The notes under the pieces were generated by a model, which worked only from the letters and a program-made list of their open reading frames with translations, was not told the DNA's origin and did not search any database. 8,249 nucleotides of DNA from assembly GCA_021443235.1 (NCBI GenBank), contig JABUUJ010000010.1, positions 38,107-46,355 of the forward strand, in the 5' to 3' direction. The first letter of the stretch is position 1, and every line of letters starts with the position of its first letter. Made by a program: the position numbers and the translations under genes. The DNA is from Muribaculaceae bacterium. GTDB taxonomy: Bacteria; Bacteroidota; Bacteroidia; Bacteroidales; Muribaculaceae. Below are positions 1 to 7,579 of this stretch, in pieces.

Positions 1-681
1 GTCGGTTGCGAGGACATCCTCGACCAGCCTGCCACGGTATTTGCCAAAGTTGAACACCTCTTTGCCTTGCTCGTTGTAGATGAAGCGCCCTGCCAGGTCG
101 ACGTTGCGGTTGTGGGCCGAGAACTCACGGGAGAGTTCCTCGACCGACTTGCCGCTTAGGTCGTCGTAGTGCTCGAGCTGCGCCTTGAACACCTCGTAGG
201 TGGTCTCGGTGTCGCACATGGCATCGTGATGGTTTTCCATCTCCTTTCCGCAGTAGAATCGATAGGCGGCCTCGAGGTCGCGCTTCTCGCGCTTGTGGAA
301 GATTACCTGCACGTCGACAAAGTTGCAACGTGTGGCGTCGAAGGGGACGCCGGCGCGGTTAAATTCCTGAACGAGCAACGGGATATCGAAGCGATTGCTG
401 TTAAAGCCGGCGATATCGGCACCAGTGAACACGTCCAGGAACTTGTGAGCCAGCATCTTGAAGGTTGGCTTGCCGGCGACCATATCGTCGCTGATGCCAT
501 GCACCTGTTGCGACTCGGCTGGGATGGGCATCTCGGGATTAACGAGTGAGTTGCCACGTTCCTCTTTGCCGTTGGGATATACCTTGATGTAGGAAAGCTG
601 CACAATGCGGTCTTTCACGATGTCGAGTCCTGTTGACTCAACATCGAATATCACGAGCGGTTTAGTAAGTTTCAAGCCCAT
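1..681 (-). CDS. DnaQ-like DEDDh 3'-5' exonuclease, 3' end cut by window edge
   Basis: Predicted Mg-dependent 3'-5' exonuclease of the DnaQ/epsilon superfamily, acting in the cytoplasm on DNA 3' ends (proofreading or repair). I translated 227 residues; no stop is reached, so the C-terminus lies off the left edge. Exo I is FDVESTGLD with D13 and E15. Exo II is GFNSNRFDIPLL with D99. Exo III is HDAMCD with H152 and D157, the HxAxxD pattern of the DEDDh class, so all catalytic residues are present. After the nuclease domain (about 8-170) a linker leads to FNFGKYRGRLVEDV (210-223). This resembles the start of the ExoX-C/DUF3820-type accessory domain found at the end of many Bacteroidales homologues. 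The ATG at 681 is the first start after the dnaN stop, 16 nt away, with AAGG a few bases upstream, so it is probably co-transcribed with dnaN. Whether it is the replicative epsilon subunit or a separate repair exonuclease cannot be decided from sequence. Confidence 0.9.
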   Translation of the reverse strand, partial: MGLKLTKPLVIFDVESTGLDIVKDRIVQLSYIKVYPNGKEERGNSLVNPEMPIPAESQQVHGISDDMVAGKPTFKMLAHKFLDVFTGADIAGFNSNRFDIPLLVQEFNRAGVPFDATRCNFVDVQVIFHKREKRDLEAAYRFYCGKEMENHHDAMCDTETTYEVFKAQLEHYDDLSGKSVEELSREFSAHNRNVDLAGRFIYNEQGKEVFNFGKYRGRLVEDVLATD

Positions 682-697
682 AGCCTTGCGCAGAGTT

Positions 698-1816
698 TTA
701 AAGCATCATGGGCATTTGGAGGACGAGCAGATCCTCGCCAGGCTTCTGCTCGGTGGGCACGAATATGCCTGCGCGTGCTGGGTCAAGCAACTTGAGCATT
801 ACCGAGTCGCAAGCAAGGTTGTTGAGTAGCTCGATGACGTCGCCGCACTTGAAGCCGATGGTCATGGGCTCACCGTCGTACTCGCACACGATGGTCTCTT
901 CGGCCGAGGTAGAGTGATCAAGATCCTGCACGCTGAGCATCAGCGCGTCTTTCTCGAGCTGAATCTTCACAAGACCACCACTGCTGGCAAACACCGAAAC
1001 GCGGCGCAGTGCTGTGAGCAGAGTGAGGCGGTCGCACTGCATGGCGTAGGGGTTGTTCTCGGGGATAACCGAGTTGTAGTTGGGGTAGCGTCCGTTAATA
1101 AAGCGGCATGAGAGCGAGTACTCGCCGTTTTCAAATGTTGCGCTGGTCTCGTCAACGGTAATGGTGACTGGGGTGTTCTCGTTCTTGTCGAGAATGCTGC
1201 TAAGGATTGATGCGGGCTTTGTGGGAAGGATGAACGAGCGCTCGATGTTGGGCTCTACATTTAACTTCTTGTAGCGCACGAGCTTGTGCGAGTCGCTTGC
1301 CACGAAGAAAATGGCGTCGGGCTTGATGTCGATGAACACACCCATAAACGTGGGTCGCATTTCCTCGGTGCCTACCGCGAAGATGGTGTTGTTAATGCCT
1401 TCGACGATGTCTTTAGGCGAGAGTGAGAACTGGAAAGTCTCGGTTGCGCTTTGAGACTTCAGTGGATATTCCTCGCCGTTGAGAGCGACGATGCTGTACT
1501 GTCCGCTCACATACTTAATGTTGACCTCAAGGGTCTCATTGTTGATGTCAAAGGTCATGGCGGTGTCGGGGAGTTCCTTGAGGAGGCTGAGCATGCGCTT
1601 CACGTCGATGGCAAACTTGCCGCTTCCTTCGGCGTCGGAAACCTCGATGGTTGTTGTGAGGCGAGACTCCATGTCGCTACCAGTGACCACAAGCCGGTCG
1701 CCCTCGAGCTCGAACAGGAAATTGTCAAGAATTGCGTATGCATTCTTGTTGTTAATCACCTTGCTGACAGCATTAAGGTGAGCGAGAAATTTCTTGCTTT
1801 GAATGTTGAATTTCAT
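698..1816 (-). CDS. dnaN: DNA polymerase III subunit beta (sliding clamp)
   Basis: This is the ring-shaped dimeric processivity clamp that tethers DNA polymerase III and repair enzymes to DNA. The product is 372 residues, close to the 366 of E. coli, and divides into the three usual clamp domains (about 1-120, 128-250 and 255-372). The N-terminus MKFNIQSKKF matches the family start (E. coli MKFTVE). Family landmarks are ASDSHKLVRY (173-182), NGRYPNYNSVIP (241-252), LLDPARAGIFVP (343-354) and the C-terminal MPMML, equivalent to E. coli MPMRL. The last two surround the hydrophobic pocket that binds clamp-binding peptides. The ATG at 1816 is favoured by this alignment, and no nearby upstream start is better. 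It is first in a unit with the downstream exonuclease and is preceded by a probable promoter at 1904-1911. No dnaA is adjacent, unlike the dnaA-dnaN layout of many other phyla. The gene is intact. Confidence 0.97.
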   Translation of the reverse strand: MKFNIQSKKFLAHLNAVSKVINNKNAYAILDNFLFELEGDRLVVTGSDMESRLTTTIEVSDAEGSGKFAIDVKRMLSLLKELPDTAMTFDINNETLEVNIKYVSGQYSIVALNGEEYPLKSQSATETFQFSLSPKDIVEGINNTIFAVGTEEMRPTFMGVFIDIKPDAIFFVASDSHKLVRYKKLNVEPNIERSFILPTKPASILSSILDKNENTPVTITVDETSATFENGEYSLSCRFINGRYPNYNSVIPENNPYAMQCDRLTLLTALRRVSVFASSGGLVKIQLEKDALMLSVQDLDHSTSAEETIVCEYDGEPMTIGFKCGDVIELLNNLACDSVMLKLLDPARAGIFVPTEQKPGEDLLVLQMPMML

Positions 1817-1903
1817 ATCGATATGTATTATAAATTTATATTCATCTCAGTGAATTGCAGCGACAAAACGCCAAAACTGGCCGCCATGTGTGCAATTAAC
1901 TTA

Positions 1904-1911
1904 CAAAAGTA
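1904..1911 (-). promoter_or_regulatory. Candidate promoter -7 element for dnaN
   Basis: The minus strand reads TACTTTTG, a full match to the Bacteroidetes primary-sigma -7 consensus TAnnTTTG. It would place the transcript start near 1898 and give an 80-nt dnaN leader. The -33 element is poor: the nearest TTG (1926-1924) is only 12 nt upstream, and at the normal distance there is only TTATG. The surroundings are AT-rich. It lies downstream of the M13 terminator and upstream of the first gene of the next unit, where a promoter is expected. No ribosome-binding site is evident in the leader, as is usual in this phylum. Confidence 0.5.
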
Positions 1912-1947
1912 CTGATTTTTCTTCAATTATTATCATAATTGAGTCAC

Positions 1948-1981
1948 TTTTTTTGCGTGGGTAAGATTTTTTTTGCGTGGG
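1948..1981. repeat. Direct repeat of a 14-nt A-tract/CCCACGC element upstream of dnaN
   Basis: Two identical copies of TTTTTTTGCGTGGG (plus strand) lie at 1948-1961 and 1968-1981, with start points 20 bp apart and a 6-nt spacer. Read in the direction of dnaN they are CCCACGC followed by 7-8 A. The spacing is about two helical turns, so the two A-tracts face the same side of the helix. The repeat sits between the upstream terminator and the candidate dnaN promoter. It might be a bent or UP-like activating sequence, a protein-binding site, or a simple local duplication; the sequence does not decide. Confidence 0.6.
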
Positions 1982-1990
1982 GGGGCGTGC

Positions 1991-2019
1991 AAAAAAGCGA
2001 CCCACACATGGTGGGTCGC
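1991..2019 (-). terminator. Rho-independent terminator after the M13 peptidase gene
   Basis: On the minus strand GCGACCCAC (2019-2011) pairs perfectly with GTGGGTCGC (2005-1997) across a 5-nt loop CATGT, followed at once by six T (1996-1991). This is a 9-bp GC-rich stem with a U-run, starting 31 nt past the TAA of the peptidase gene. The plus strand has no T-run after the stem, so it works in one direction only. It closes the upstream unit and separates it from dnaN. Confidence 0.93.
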
Positions 2020-2050
2020 CATCTTGATGAAAATAAAGTCGTGGTGTGTA

Positions 2051-4063
2051 TTACCAGATTTCGACGCGGTCATGAACAGGTCGGAACATCTTGTCGCCTT
2101 CCTTGATGTTGAAAGCCTCGAAGAAGGGAGTGAGGTTGCGCACAGCGACGTTGACACGGTTGATGCCCAGCGAGTGTGGGTCGGTCTTGGTGCGACGCAA
2201 AATTTCTTCGTGGGTGATATTTGCTGCCCATACATTAGCGTAGCTAAGGTAGAAACGCTGGTCGGGGGTGAAACCGTCGAGCAAGTTGGCCGACTTGCCC
2301 TGTGATGTTTTCTTGAATGCGGTGTAAGCCACGCGGAGTCCGCCATGGTCGGCGATATTTTCTCCAAGAGTGAACTCACCGTTGGCGTGCACATCGTCGG
2401 CGACGATAACCTCGCTGTACTGAGCCACAAGCTTGTCGCTGAGCGCCTTAAAGTTTTGTGCGTCGGTCTCGGTCCACCAGTCGGTCATGTTGCCGTTCTG
2501 ATCAAAGTTGCGTCCTTGGTCGTCAAAACCGTGAGTCATCTCATGGCCAATCACCACGCCAATTGCGCCATAGTTGCAGGCGTCGTCGGCGGTGGGGTCA
2601 AAGTAGGGAGCCTGCAGTATGCCGGCGGGGAAACATATCTCATTGGCCGACGGGTCGTAATAGGCGTTAACGGTTTGGGGCGTCATCCACCAGCGTTCCT
2701 TGTCGACGGGTTTGTTGAGTTGCGAGTACTCAAATTTTGCCGAGCTCATGCGAGCTGCCATCACGTTGGTCCAGTAGGGCTTAGCGAAGTCGATATCGAT
2801 GTCGCTGTAATCGCGCCACTTGTCGGGGTAACCAATTTTCACCTTGAAGCTGTTGAGTTTCACGAGGGCGTTGACCTTAGTCTCGGCGCTCATCCACGAC
2901 AGAGCCGCGATGTGCTCGCCCAGCGCGCACTTGAGGTTGTTGACCAGCGTGAGCATTTTTTTCTTACTGTCGGCGGGGAAATATTTCTCGACATAGAGTT
3001 GTCCGACAGCCTCGCCCAGAAGCGAGTTGGGCACGTTCAGGGCACGCTTCCAACGAGGTTGCTGCACTTTAGTTCCCGACATAGCCTTACTGTACATATC
3101 AAAGTTTGCCTGCACGAAGTTGTCGCTCAAGTAGGGAGCGGCAGCATCGATATACTTAAACTGTAGATAGTCACGAATAGCGTCCTCCTTGAGGGTGCCA
3201 AGCAACTCGTTAGCCTTTGCTATAGAGTTTAGTTGCATAACGCACACCTTGCCGAAGCCGTTCACACCGACCTGTGCAAAATAGGCGTCCCAGTTGATGT
3301 TGCTGTAGTTGTTCTTAAAGTCGTCGAGCGAGACGATATTGTACATTTTAGAGTAGTCGCGAGTCTCTTCACGAGTCATGGCGACCTGTGCAAGAGCAAC
3401 CTCAATCGACATCACATTCTTAGCCATTTTCTTGGCGTCGCCCTTCTTGTAGCCCACGAGTTCAAAGAGGCGAGCGATGTAGTCGTTGTAGGCCTGACGA
3501 ATCTTTACCGTTGATTCATCGTTCTCAAGGTAGTAGTCGCGGTCGCCCATGCCGAGCCCGCCCTGACTGAAATACAAGAGGTTAACCTCAGAGTTCTTCA
3601 AGTCGGACATCACCTGGCTGTCGAAGAACGGGCCAGCGATGCCATTGTGCAGCCAACCGATAATTTTGGCGAAATCGGCACGTTTGGCTTCCTTGATGGT
3701 CTCAAGGTCGGCCTTCAGCGCCTGGAAGCCCTCGTTGTTGAGTCGCACGGTGTCCATGCCCAGCGCATAGAGGTCGCCCACCTTCTGCTTGAGAGAGCCC
3801 TTGGTGTGTCCTGTGCCCAGGTTAGTAATGATGTCCTTCACTTGCTCGCGAGTGTTCTCGGCAAGCTGGTCAAACGAGCCAAAGCGTGCATACTGCGGGT
3901 CGAGCGGGTTGTTTTTCATCCAGCCGCCGCACGCATACTGATAGAAATTCTCGCTGGGAGATACCGAGAGGTCTAAGTTCTTGGCATCTACGCCTTTAGT
4001 TGTCTGTGCGTTGATTGTCATTGAAAATGCGCAAGCTAACGATAAAAATAAAACTTTGTTCAT
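2051..4063 (-). CDS. pepO: Secreted M13 (neprilysin/PepO) family zinc metallopeptidase
   Basis: Predicted zinc endopeptidase that cuts oligopeptides and small proteins outside the cytoplasm. The product is 670 residues. An N-terminal signal peptide (basic MNK, hydrophobic core 4-17) ends at a likely signal peptidase I site after INA (19), giving a mature start at Gln20. There is no convincing lipobox, so a periplasmic or exported soluble protein is more likely than a lipoprotein. The M13 N-terminal domain covers about 35-400. The catalytic domain has NAYYDP (466-471, substrate-binding), HEMTH (507-511, two zinc histidines and the catalytic Glu508) and GENIADHGG (567-575, third ligand Glu568 and Asp572). 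His630 and Arg636 correspond to the transition-state and substrate-binding residues of neprilysin. It ends in Trp, as M13 proteins typically do. All active-site residues are intact. It begins 24 nt after the ABC-F stop, behind an A-rich leader. The symbol follows Bacteroidales and Porphyromonas PepO usage; the true substrate is unknown. Confidence 0.94.
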   Translation of the reverse strand: MNKVLFLSLACAFSMTINAQTTKGVDAKNLDLSVSPSENFYQYACGGWMKNNPLDPQYARFGSFDQLAENTREQVKDIITNLGTGHTKGSLKQKVGDLYALGMDTVRLNNEGFQALKADLETIKEAKRADFAKIIGWLHNGIAGPFFDSQVMSDLKNSEVNLLYFSQGGLGMGDRDYYLENDESTVKIRQAYNDYIARLFELVGYKKGDAKKMAKNVMSIEVALAQVAMTREETRDYSKMYNIVSLDDFKNNYSNINWDAYFAQVGVNGFGKVCVMQLNSIAKANELLGTLKEDAIRDYLQFKYIDAAAPYLSDNFVQANFDMYSKAMSGTKVQQPRWKRALNVPNSLLGEAVGQLYVEKYFPADSKKKMLTLVNNLKCALGEHIAALSWMSAETKVNALVKLNSFKVKIGYPDKWRDYSDIDIDFAKPYWTNVMAARMSSAKFEYSQLNKPVDKERWWMTPQTVNAYYDPSANEICFPAGILQAPYFDPTADDACNYGAIGVVIGHEMTHGFDDQGRNFDQNGNMTDWWTETDAQNFKALSDKLVAQYSEVIVADDVHANGEFTLGENIADHGGLRVAYTAFKKTSQGKSANLLDGFTPDQRFYLSYANVWAANITHEEILRRTKTDPHSLGINRVNVAVRNLTPFFEAFNIKEGDKMFRPVHDRVEIW

Positions 4064-4087
4064 TGATATATTGATTTTTGTATTTGT

Positions 4088-6001
4088 TTACTGCAAGAGC
4101 TCGCTTGCCTGCTCCCACTCCATCATGGTTTCCTCCAGTCGGGAGTTGAGTTGGGCATGGCGAGTGTAGATATCGGGGTCGGTCGACGTGCCCGATGCGA
4201 GTTCAGCCTCGATTTCCTTGATTTTCTGCTCAAGTTCGCCGATGAGTTCCTCAAGCTGTTTCACGCGTTTCACGGCCTGCTTGGCCTTGCGCTCGCGTTC
4301 CTTTTGCTCCATGTAGCTGAGTTTGCCTGCCGAGGGAGCCTGCTCGGTCGCTTCCTTGACAGTCACTTCCTTAACCTCAAGTTGCTGGAGCGAATCAAGC
4401 TTCTTTTTCTCGAGGAACTCATAGATGCCACACAGGTGCTCGCGCACTACCCCACCGCCAAACTCATAGACCTTATCGACCAATCCATCAAGGAAATAGC
4501 GGTCGTGCGACACCACAATTACGGTGCCGTCGAAGTCGCGAATAGCATCCTTGAGGATGTCCTTGGTGCGCATATCAAGATGATTGGTGGGCTCATCGAG
4601 GATTAGCAGATTGACGGGCTCAAGCAAGAGTTTAATCATTGCCAGGCGGCTCTTTTCGCCACCCGAAAGCACCTTCACCTTCTTCTCGCTTGCCTTGCCA
4701 CCAAACATAAACGCGCCCAGGATGTCGTTGATGCGAGTGCGAATGTCGCCCACCGCCACACGGTCGATTGTGTCGTGCACGGTGATGTCGCCATCGAGCA
4801 GTTGTGCTTGATTTTGAGCGAAATAACCTATTTTCACGTTATGTCCCAGTTTCAGGCCGCCAGTGTAGGCAATCTCGTTCATGATGCACTTAACGAGCGT
4901 AGTCTTGCCGGCGCCGTTTTTTCCCACGAAAGCCACCTTGTCGCCACGCTTGATGGTGAATGTGACATTGTGAAACACGCAGTGCTCACCATAGTCCTTG
5001 CGCAGGTCGTCGGCAATAACGGGATAGTCGCCCGAGCGTGGGGCAGGCGGGAATTTCAGTCGCAATCGTGAGTTATCGACCTCGTCAACCTCGATGCGCT
5101 CAATCTTCTCGAGCTGCTTGATGCGACTCTGAACCTGCACCGCCTTGGTTGCCTTGTAACGGAAGCGCTCAATAAACTCCTCGGTGTCGTTGATGAGTTT
5201 CTGCTGGTTCTCAAACGCACGCATCTGTTGCTCAATGCGTTCCTTGCGCAAGTCGAGGAAATGCGAGTAGTTGACCTGATAGTCGTAGATGCGCCCCAGC
5301 GAGATTTCGATGGTGCGAGTGGTCACATTGTCGATAAAGGCGCGGTCGTGCGATACCAGCACCAGCGAGCCATTGCGCGTGGTGAGGAACGTCTCGAGCC
5401 ACTGAATCGACTCGATGTCGAGGTGGTTGGTAGGCTCGTCGAGCAGTAGCACATCGGGGTTGCGGAGCAGAATTTTGGCCAACTCGATGCGCATGCGCCA
5501 TCCACCGCTGAACTCGTGTGTAGGTCGGTCAAAATCGGTGCGCAGGAAGCCCAGTCCGACAAGAGTTTTCTCGATTTTAGCCTCAAAGTTCTCGCTCTGC
5601 AACATTGCTCGCGCCTCGGTTTTGAGTGTGAGCAGGTCGATGAGATTTTGGTAGCTCTCTGACTCATAGTCGGTGCGTTGCTGCAGTTCGGCGTTGATGC
5701 GGTCGATGGTTGCATCGAGGGCGTGCACATGGTCGAAAGCCTTATTAACTTCCTCACGCACAGTGAGAGAGTCTTCCAGTTCCATTTGCTGTGGCAGGTA
5801 TCCGATAGTGATGTCGACAGGGCGAGCCACGACGCCACTCGAAGGAGACTGGAGGCCGGCGATAATCTTGAGCATAGTTGACTTGCCGGCGCCGTTCTTT
5901 CCCACGAGAGCGATGCGGTCGCGCTTGTTGATGACATAGTTAATGTCTTTCAACAAGACCTGACTGCCAAATTCCACATGCAAACCCTGAATAGAGATCA
6001 T
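4088..6001 (-). CDS. ABC-F family ATPase (ribosome-associated, twin ABC domains)
   Basis: Cytoplasmic ABC-F protein with two ATPase cassettes on one chain and no membrane segment. Members of this family bind the ribosomal E site and modulate translation or displace antibiotics. The product is 637 residues. Cassette 1 has Walker A GKNGAGKST (34-42), signature FSGGW (164-168), Walker B LLLDEP with TNHLD (185-195) and SHDR (217-220). The interdomain linker (about 240-325, charged and helical) is the P-site tRNA-interaction motif region. Cassette 2 has Walker A GKNGAGKTT (360-368), LSGGE (445-449), LLILDEPTNHLD (465-476) and SHDR (498-501). Both catalytic Glu residues (189, 470) are present. A charged C-terminal extension (about 560-637) looks like a coiled coil, as in YdiF/YheS/Uup-type housekeeping members. 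That makes a housekeeping role more likely than antibiotic resistance, but I cannot assign a subfamily. It starts at ATG 6001 and is preceded by a strong hairpin that ends 20 nt before the start. Confidence 0.93.
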   Translation of the reverse strand: MISIQGLHVEFGSQVLLKDINYVINKRDRIALVGKNGAGKSTMLKIIAGLQSPSSGVVARPVDITIGYLPQQMELEDSLTVREEVNKAFDHVHALDATIDRINAELQQRTDYESESYQNLIDLLTLKTEARAMLQSENFEAKIEKTLVGLGFLRTDFDRPTHEFSGGWRMRIELAKILLRNPDVLLLDEPTNHLDIESIQWLETFLTTRNGSLVLVSHDRAFIDNVTTRTIEISLGRIYDYQVNYSHFLDLRKERIEQQMRAFENQQKLINDTEEFIERFRYKATKAVQVQSRIKQLEKIERIEVDEVDNSRLRLKFPPAPRSGDYPVIADDLRKDYGEHCVFHNVTFTIKRGDKVAFVGKNGAGKTTLVKCIMNEIAYTGGLKLGHNVKIGYFAQNQAQLLDGDITVHDTIDRVAVGDIRTRINDILGAFMFGGKASEKKVKVLSGGEKSRLAMIKLLLEPVNLLILDEPTNHLDMRTKDILKDAIRDFDGTVIVVSHDRYFLDGLVDKVYEFGGGVVREHLCGIYEFLEKKKLDSLQQLEVKEVTVKEATEQAPSAGKLSYMEQKERERKAKQAVKRVKQLEELIGELEQKIKEIEAELASGTSTDPDIYTRHAQLNSRLEETMMEWEQASELLQ

Positions 6002-6021
6002 AGAGCGATAGTTTCATTGCA

Positions 6022-6055
6022 AGGTGCTTCGAGGCAAAGTCACCTCGAAGCACCT
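6022..6055 (-). other. Perfect 13-bp hairpin between proS and the ABC-F gene
   Basis: AGGTGCTTCGAGG (6022-6034) pairs with CCTCGAAGCACCT (6043-6055) without mismatch around an 8-nt loop. In the minus-strand transcript it lies 23 nt after the proS stop and ends 20 nt before the ABC-F start. No T-run follows on either strand (minus continues TTGCAATGAAAC), so it is not a standard intrinsic terminator. It may stabilise the 3' end of the proS message, mark a processing site, or control access to the ABC-F start. The structure itself is certain at sequence level; its role is inferred. Confidence 0.7.
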
Positions 6056-6078
6056 GTATAAAGATGTTTATATGTCGA

Positions 6079-7560
6079 TTAGTAGTTGCGGGCGAAAATC
6101 ACTCGACGCGAGCTGGGCTTGCCTGTGTAGATGCACTTGCCCTCCTCCTCAACACTGTCGACGGGGATGCAACGAATGGTTGCCTTGGTTTCCTCCTTGA
6201 TTTTCTCCTCGGTCTCGGTGGTGCCATCCCAGTGAGCCAGGATAAAGCCGCCCTTCTCGATTTGCTCCTTGAACTCTTCCCAAGTATCGACCTTGCAAGT
6301 CATTGACTCACGATGGTTAAGAGCCTTGGTGAAGATATTGTTCTGGATGTCGTCGAGCAAGGTCTTTACATATTCCTCAATGCCTTCAAGCTGAGCGACG
6401 TGCTTCTCGAGGGTGTCGCGTCGCATCACCTCGACAGTGCCAGCCTCGATGTCGCGGGCGCCTAATACAAGGCGCACGGGAACACCCTTGAGCTCATAGT
6501 CGGCAAACTTAAATCCCGGGCGCTTGTTGTCGGCATTGTCGTACTTAACCGAGATGCCCATGCCACGCAGGCGAGCCACGATGGGCTCAACGACCTTGTC
6601 AACCTCGGCGAGTTGGTCGGCGCTCTTGTAAACGGGCACGATAACGACCTGAATGGGAGCCAACTTGGGAGGCAGCACGAGGCCGTTGTCGTCGCTATGA
6701 GTCATGATGAGGGCGCCCATGAGGCGGGTTGAAACGCCCCACGAAGTTGCCCAAACGTAGTCGAGCTGGTTTTCCTTGTTGACAAACTTAACGTCGAAAG
6801 CCTTGGCGAAGTTCTGTCCCAGGAAGTGCGAAGTGCCACTCTGCAGAGCCTTGCCGTCTTGCATCATAGCCTCGATGGTGTAGGTGTTGAGTGCGCCGGC
6901 AAAGCGCTCGTTGGCAGTCTTTACCCCCTTAACGACGGGCAGTGCCATGAATTTCTCGGCGAAGTCGGCATATACGTTGATCATCTCGATGGCCTTAGCC
7001 TCGGCCTCCTCGCGAGTGGCGTGAGCGGTGTGCCCCTCTTGCCAGAGGAACTCGGCGGTGCGTAGGAACAGGCGAGTGCGCATTTCCCAACGGAAGACGT
7101 TGCACCACTGGTTGCATAGCAGAGGCAGGTCGCGGTGGGAGTTGATCCAGTTGCGGAAAGTATTCCAGATGATGGTCTCGGAAGTGGGACGAATGATGAG
7201 TTCCTCCTCGAGGCGAGCGGTGGGGTCAACGACTACGCCCTTGCCGTTGGGGTCGTTCATCAGTCGGTAGTGAGTCACCACGGCGCATTCCTTGGCAAAT
7301 CCCTCAACGTGATCGGCCTCACGGCTAAGGAAAGACTTGGGTATGAGCAGGGGGAAGTAGGCGTTCTGGACGCCGGTTTCCTTGAACATGCGGTCGAGCT
7401 CGTGTTGCATTTTCTCCCAAATGGCATATCCATAGGGCTTTATTACCATACATCCACGCACTGCCGACTGCTCGGCGAGGTCGGCTTTCACTACTAATTC
7501 ATTGTACCATTGAGAGTAGTTTTCGGCTCTCTTGGTCAAGTTTTTCAACTCTTTTGCCAT
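6079..7560 (-). CDS. proS: Prolyl-tRNA synthetase, archaeal/eukaryal-like short form
   Basis: Class II synthetase that charges tRNA-Pro with proline in the cytoplasm. The product is 493 residues, the length of the short ProRS type 3, without the editing insertion that lengthens the E. coli type. The active-site order is RPTSE (124-128), motif 2 FRWE through RTAEF (156-172), SGTSHFLGQ (241-249) and motif 3 GVSTRLMGALIMTHSDDNG (275-293). The anticodon-binding domain follows (about 300-400), then the extra C-terminal domain (about 410-493) typical of this type, ending in FARNY. In archaeal relatives that domain binds zinc through four Cys. Here only single Cys residues are left (C464, C476, plus C422), in the contexts IRCIP and GKCIYTGKPS, so zinc binding is doubtful. 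The ATG at 7560 gives the family N-terminus (MAKELKNLTKRAENYSQWYN) and lies 19 nt after the OmpA-like stop, with no Shine-Dalgarno. It probably reads through from the upstream gene. It is intact. Confidence 0.96.
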   Translation of the reverse strand: MAKELKNLTKRAENYSQWYNELVVKADLAEQSAVRGCMVIKPYGYAIWEKMQHELDRMFKETGVQNAYFPLLIPKSFLSREADHVEGFAKECAVVTHYRLMNDPNGKGVVVDPTARLEEELIIRPTSETIIWNTFRNWINSHRDLPLLCNQWCNVFRWEMRTRLFLRTAEFLWQEGHTAHATREEAEAKAIEMINVYADFAEKFMALPVVKGVKTANERFAGALNTYTIEAMMQDGKALQSGTSHFLGQNFAKAFDVKFVNKENQLDYVWATSWGVSTRLMGALIMTHSDDNGLVLPPKLAPIQVVIVPVYKSADQLAEVDKVVEPIVARLRGMGISVKYDNADNKRPGFKFADYELKGVPVRLVLGARDIEAGTVEVMRRDTLEKHVAQLEGIEEYVKTLLDDIQNNIFTKALNHRESMTCKVDTWEEFKEQIEKGGFILAHWDGTTETEEKIKEETKATIRCIPVDSVEEEGKCIYTGKPSSRRVIFARNY

Positions 7561-7579
7561 TATTGTAAGTATCTATTTT

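Larger units (their letters stand above)
1817..2050. other. 234-nt non-coding region between two transcription units
   Basis: This is the longest gap between genes here. From the peptidase side it contains the intrinsic terminator (2019-1991), a run of seven G (1979-1985), the 14-nt direct repeat (1981-1948), an AT-rich stretch, the candidate -7 element (1911-1904) and the dnaN leader. The leader includes a 12-bp AT palindrome TATAAATTTATA just upstream of the start region. I see no small protein gene, tRNA or riboswitch in it on either strand. Confidence 0.7.

Noticed and set aside
1871..1889. Small hairpin GCCAAAACTGGC in the dnaN leader
   Set aside because: Only a 4-bp stem with no T-run; expected by chance.
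1955..1965. DnaA box (TTACCCACG on the minus strand) marking an origin near dnaN
   Set aside because: Two mismatches to TTATCCACA, only one such site, no dnaA gene and no cluster of boxes. Not enough to call an origin.
2345..3166. 273-residue open frame on the plus strand
   Set aside because: It lies wholly antisense inside the M13 peptidase gene, whose catalytic motifs are intact. The frame is open because of the codon bias of the real gene and matches no family I recognise. The other plus-strand frames in this window are shadows for the same reason.
2053..4063. Lipoprotein reading of the M13 signal (Cys11)
   Set aside because: Cys11 is too close to the N-terminus and preceded by SLA, not a usual lipobox; the INA-Gln20 site fits signal peptidase I better.
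5940..6017. 25-codon frame overlapping the ABC-F start, as a leader peptide gene
   Set aside because: It has a start codon just after the hairpin, but no ribosome-binding site, no recognisable arrest motif, and most of it lies inside the ABC-F coding region out of frame. It is mentioned only as a possibility in the hairpin finding.
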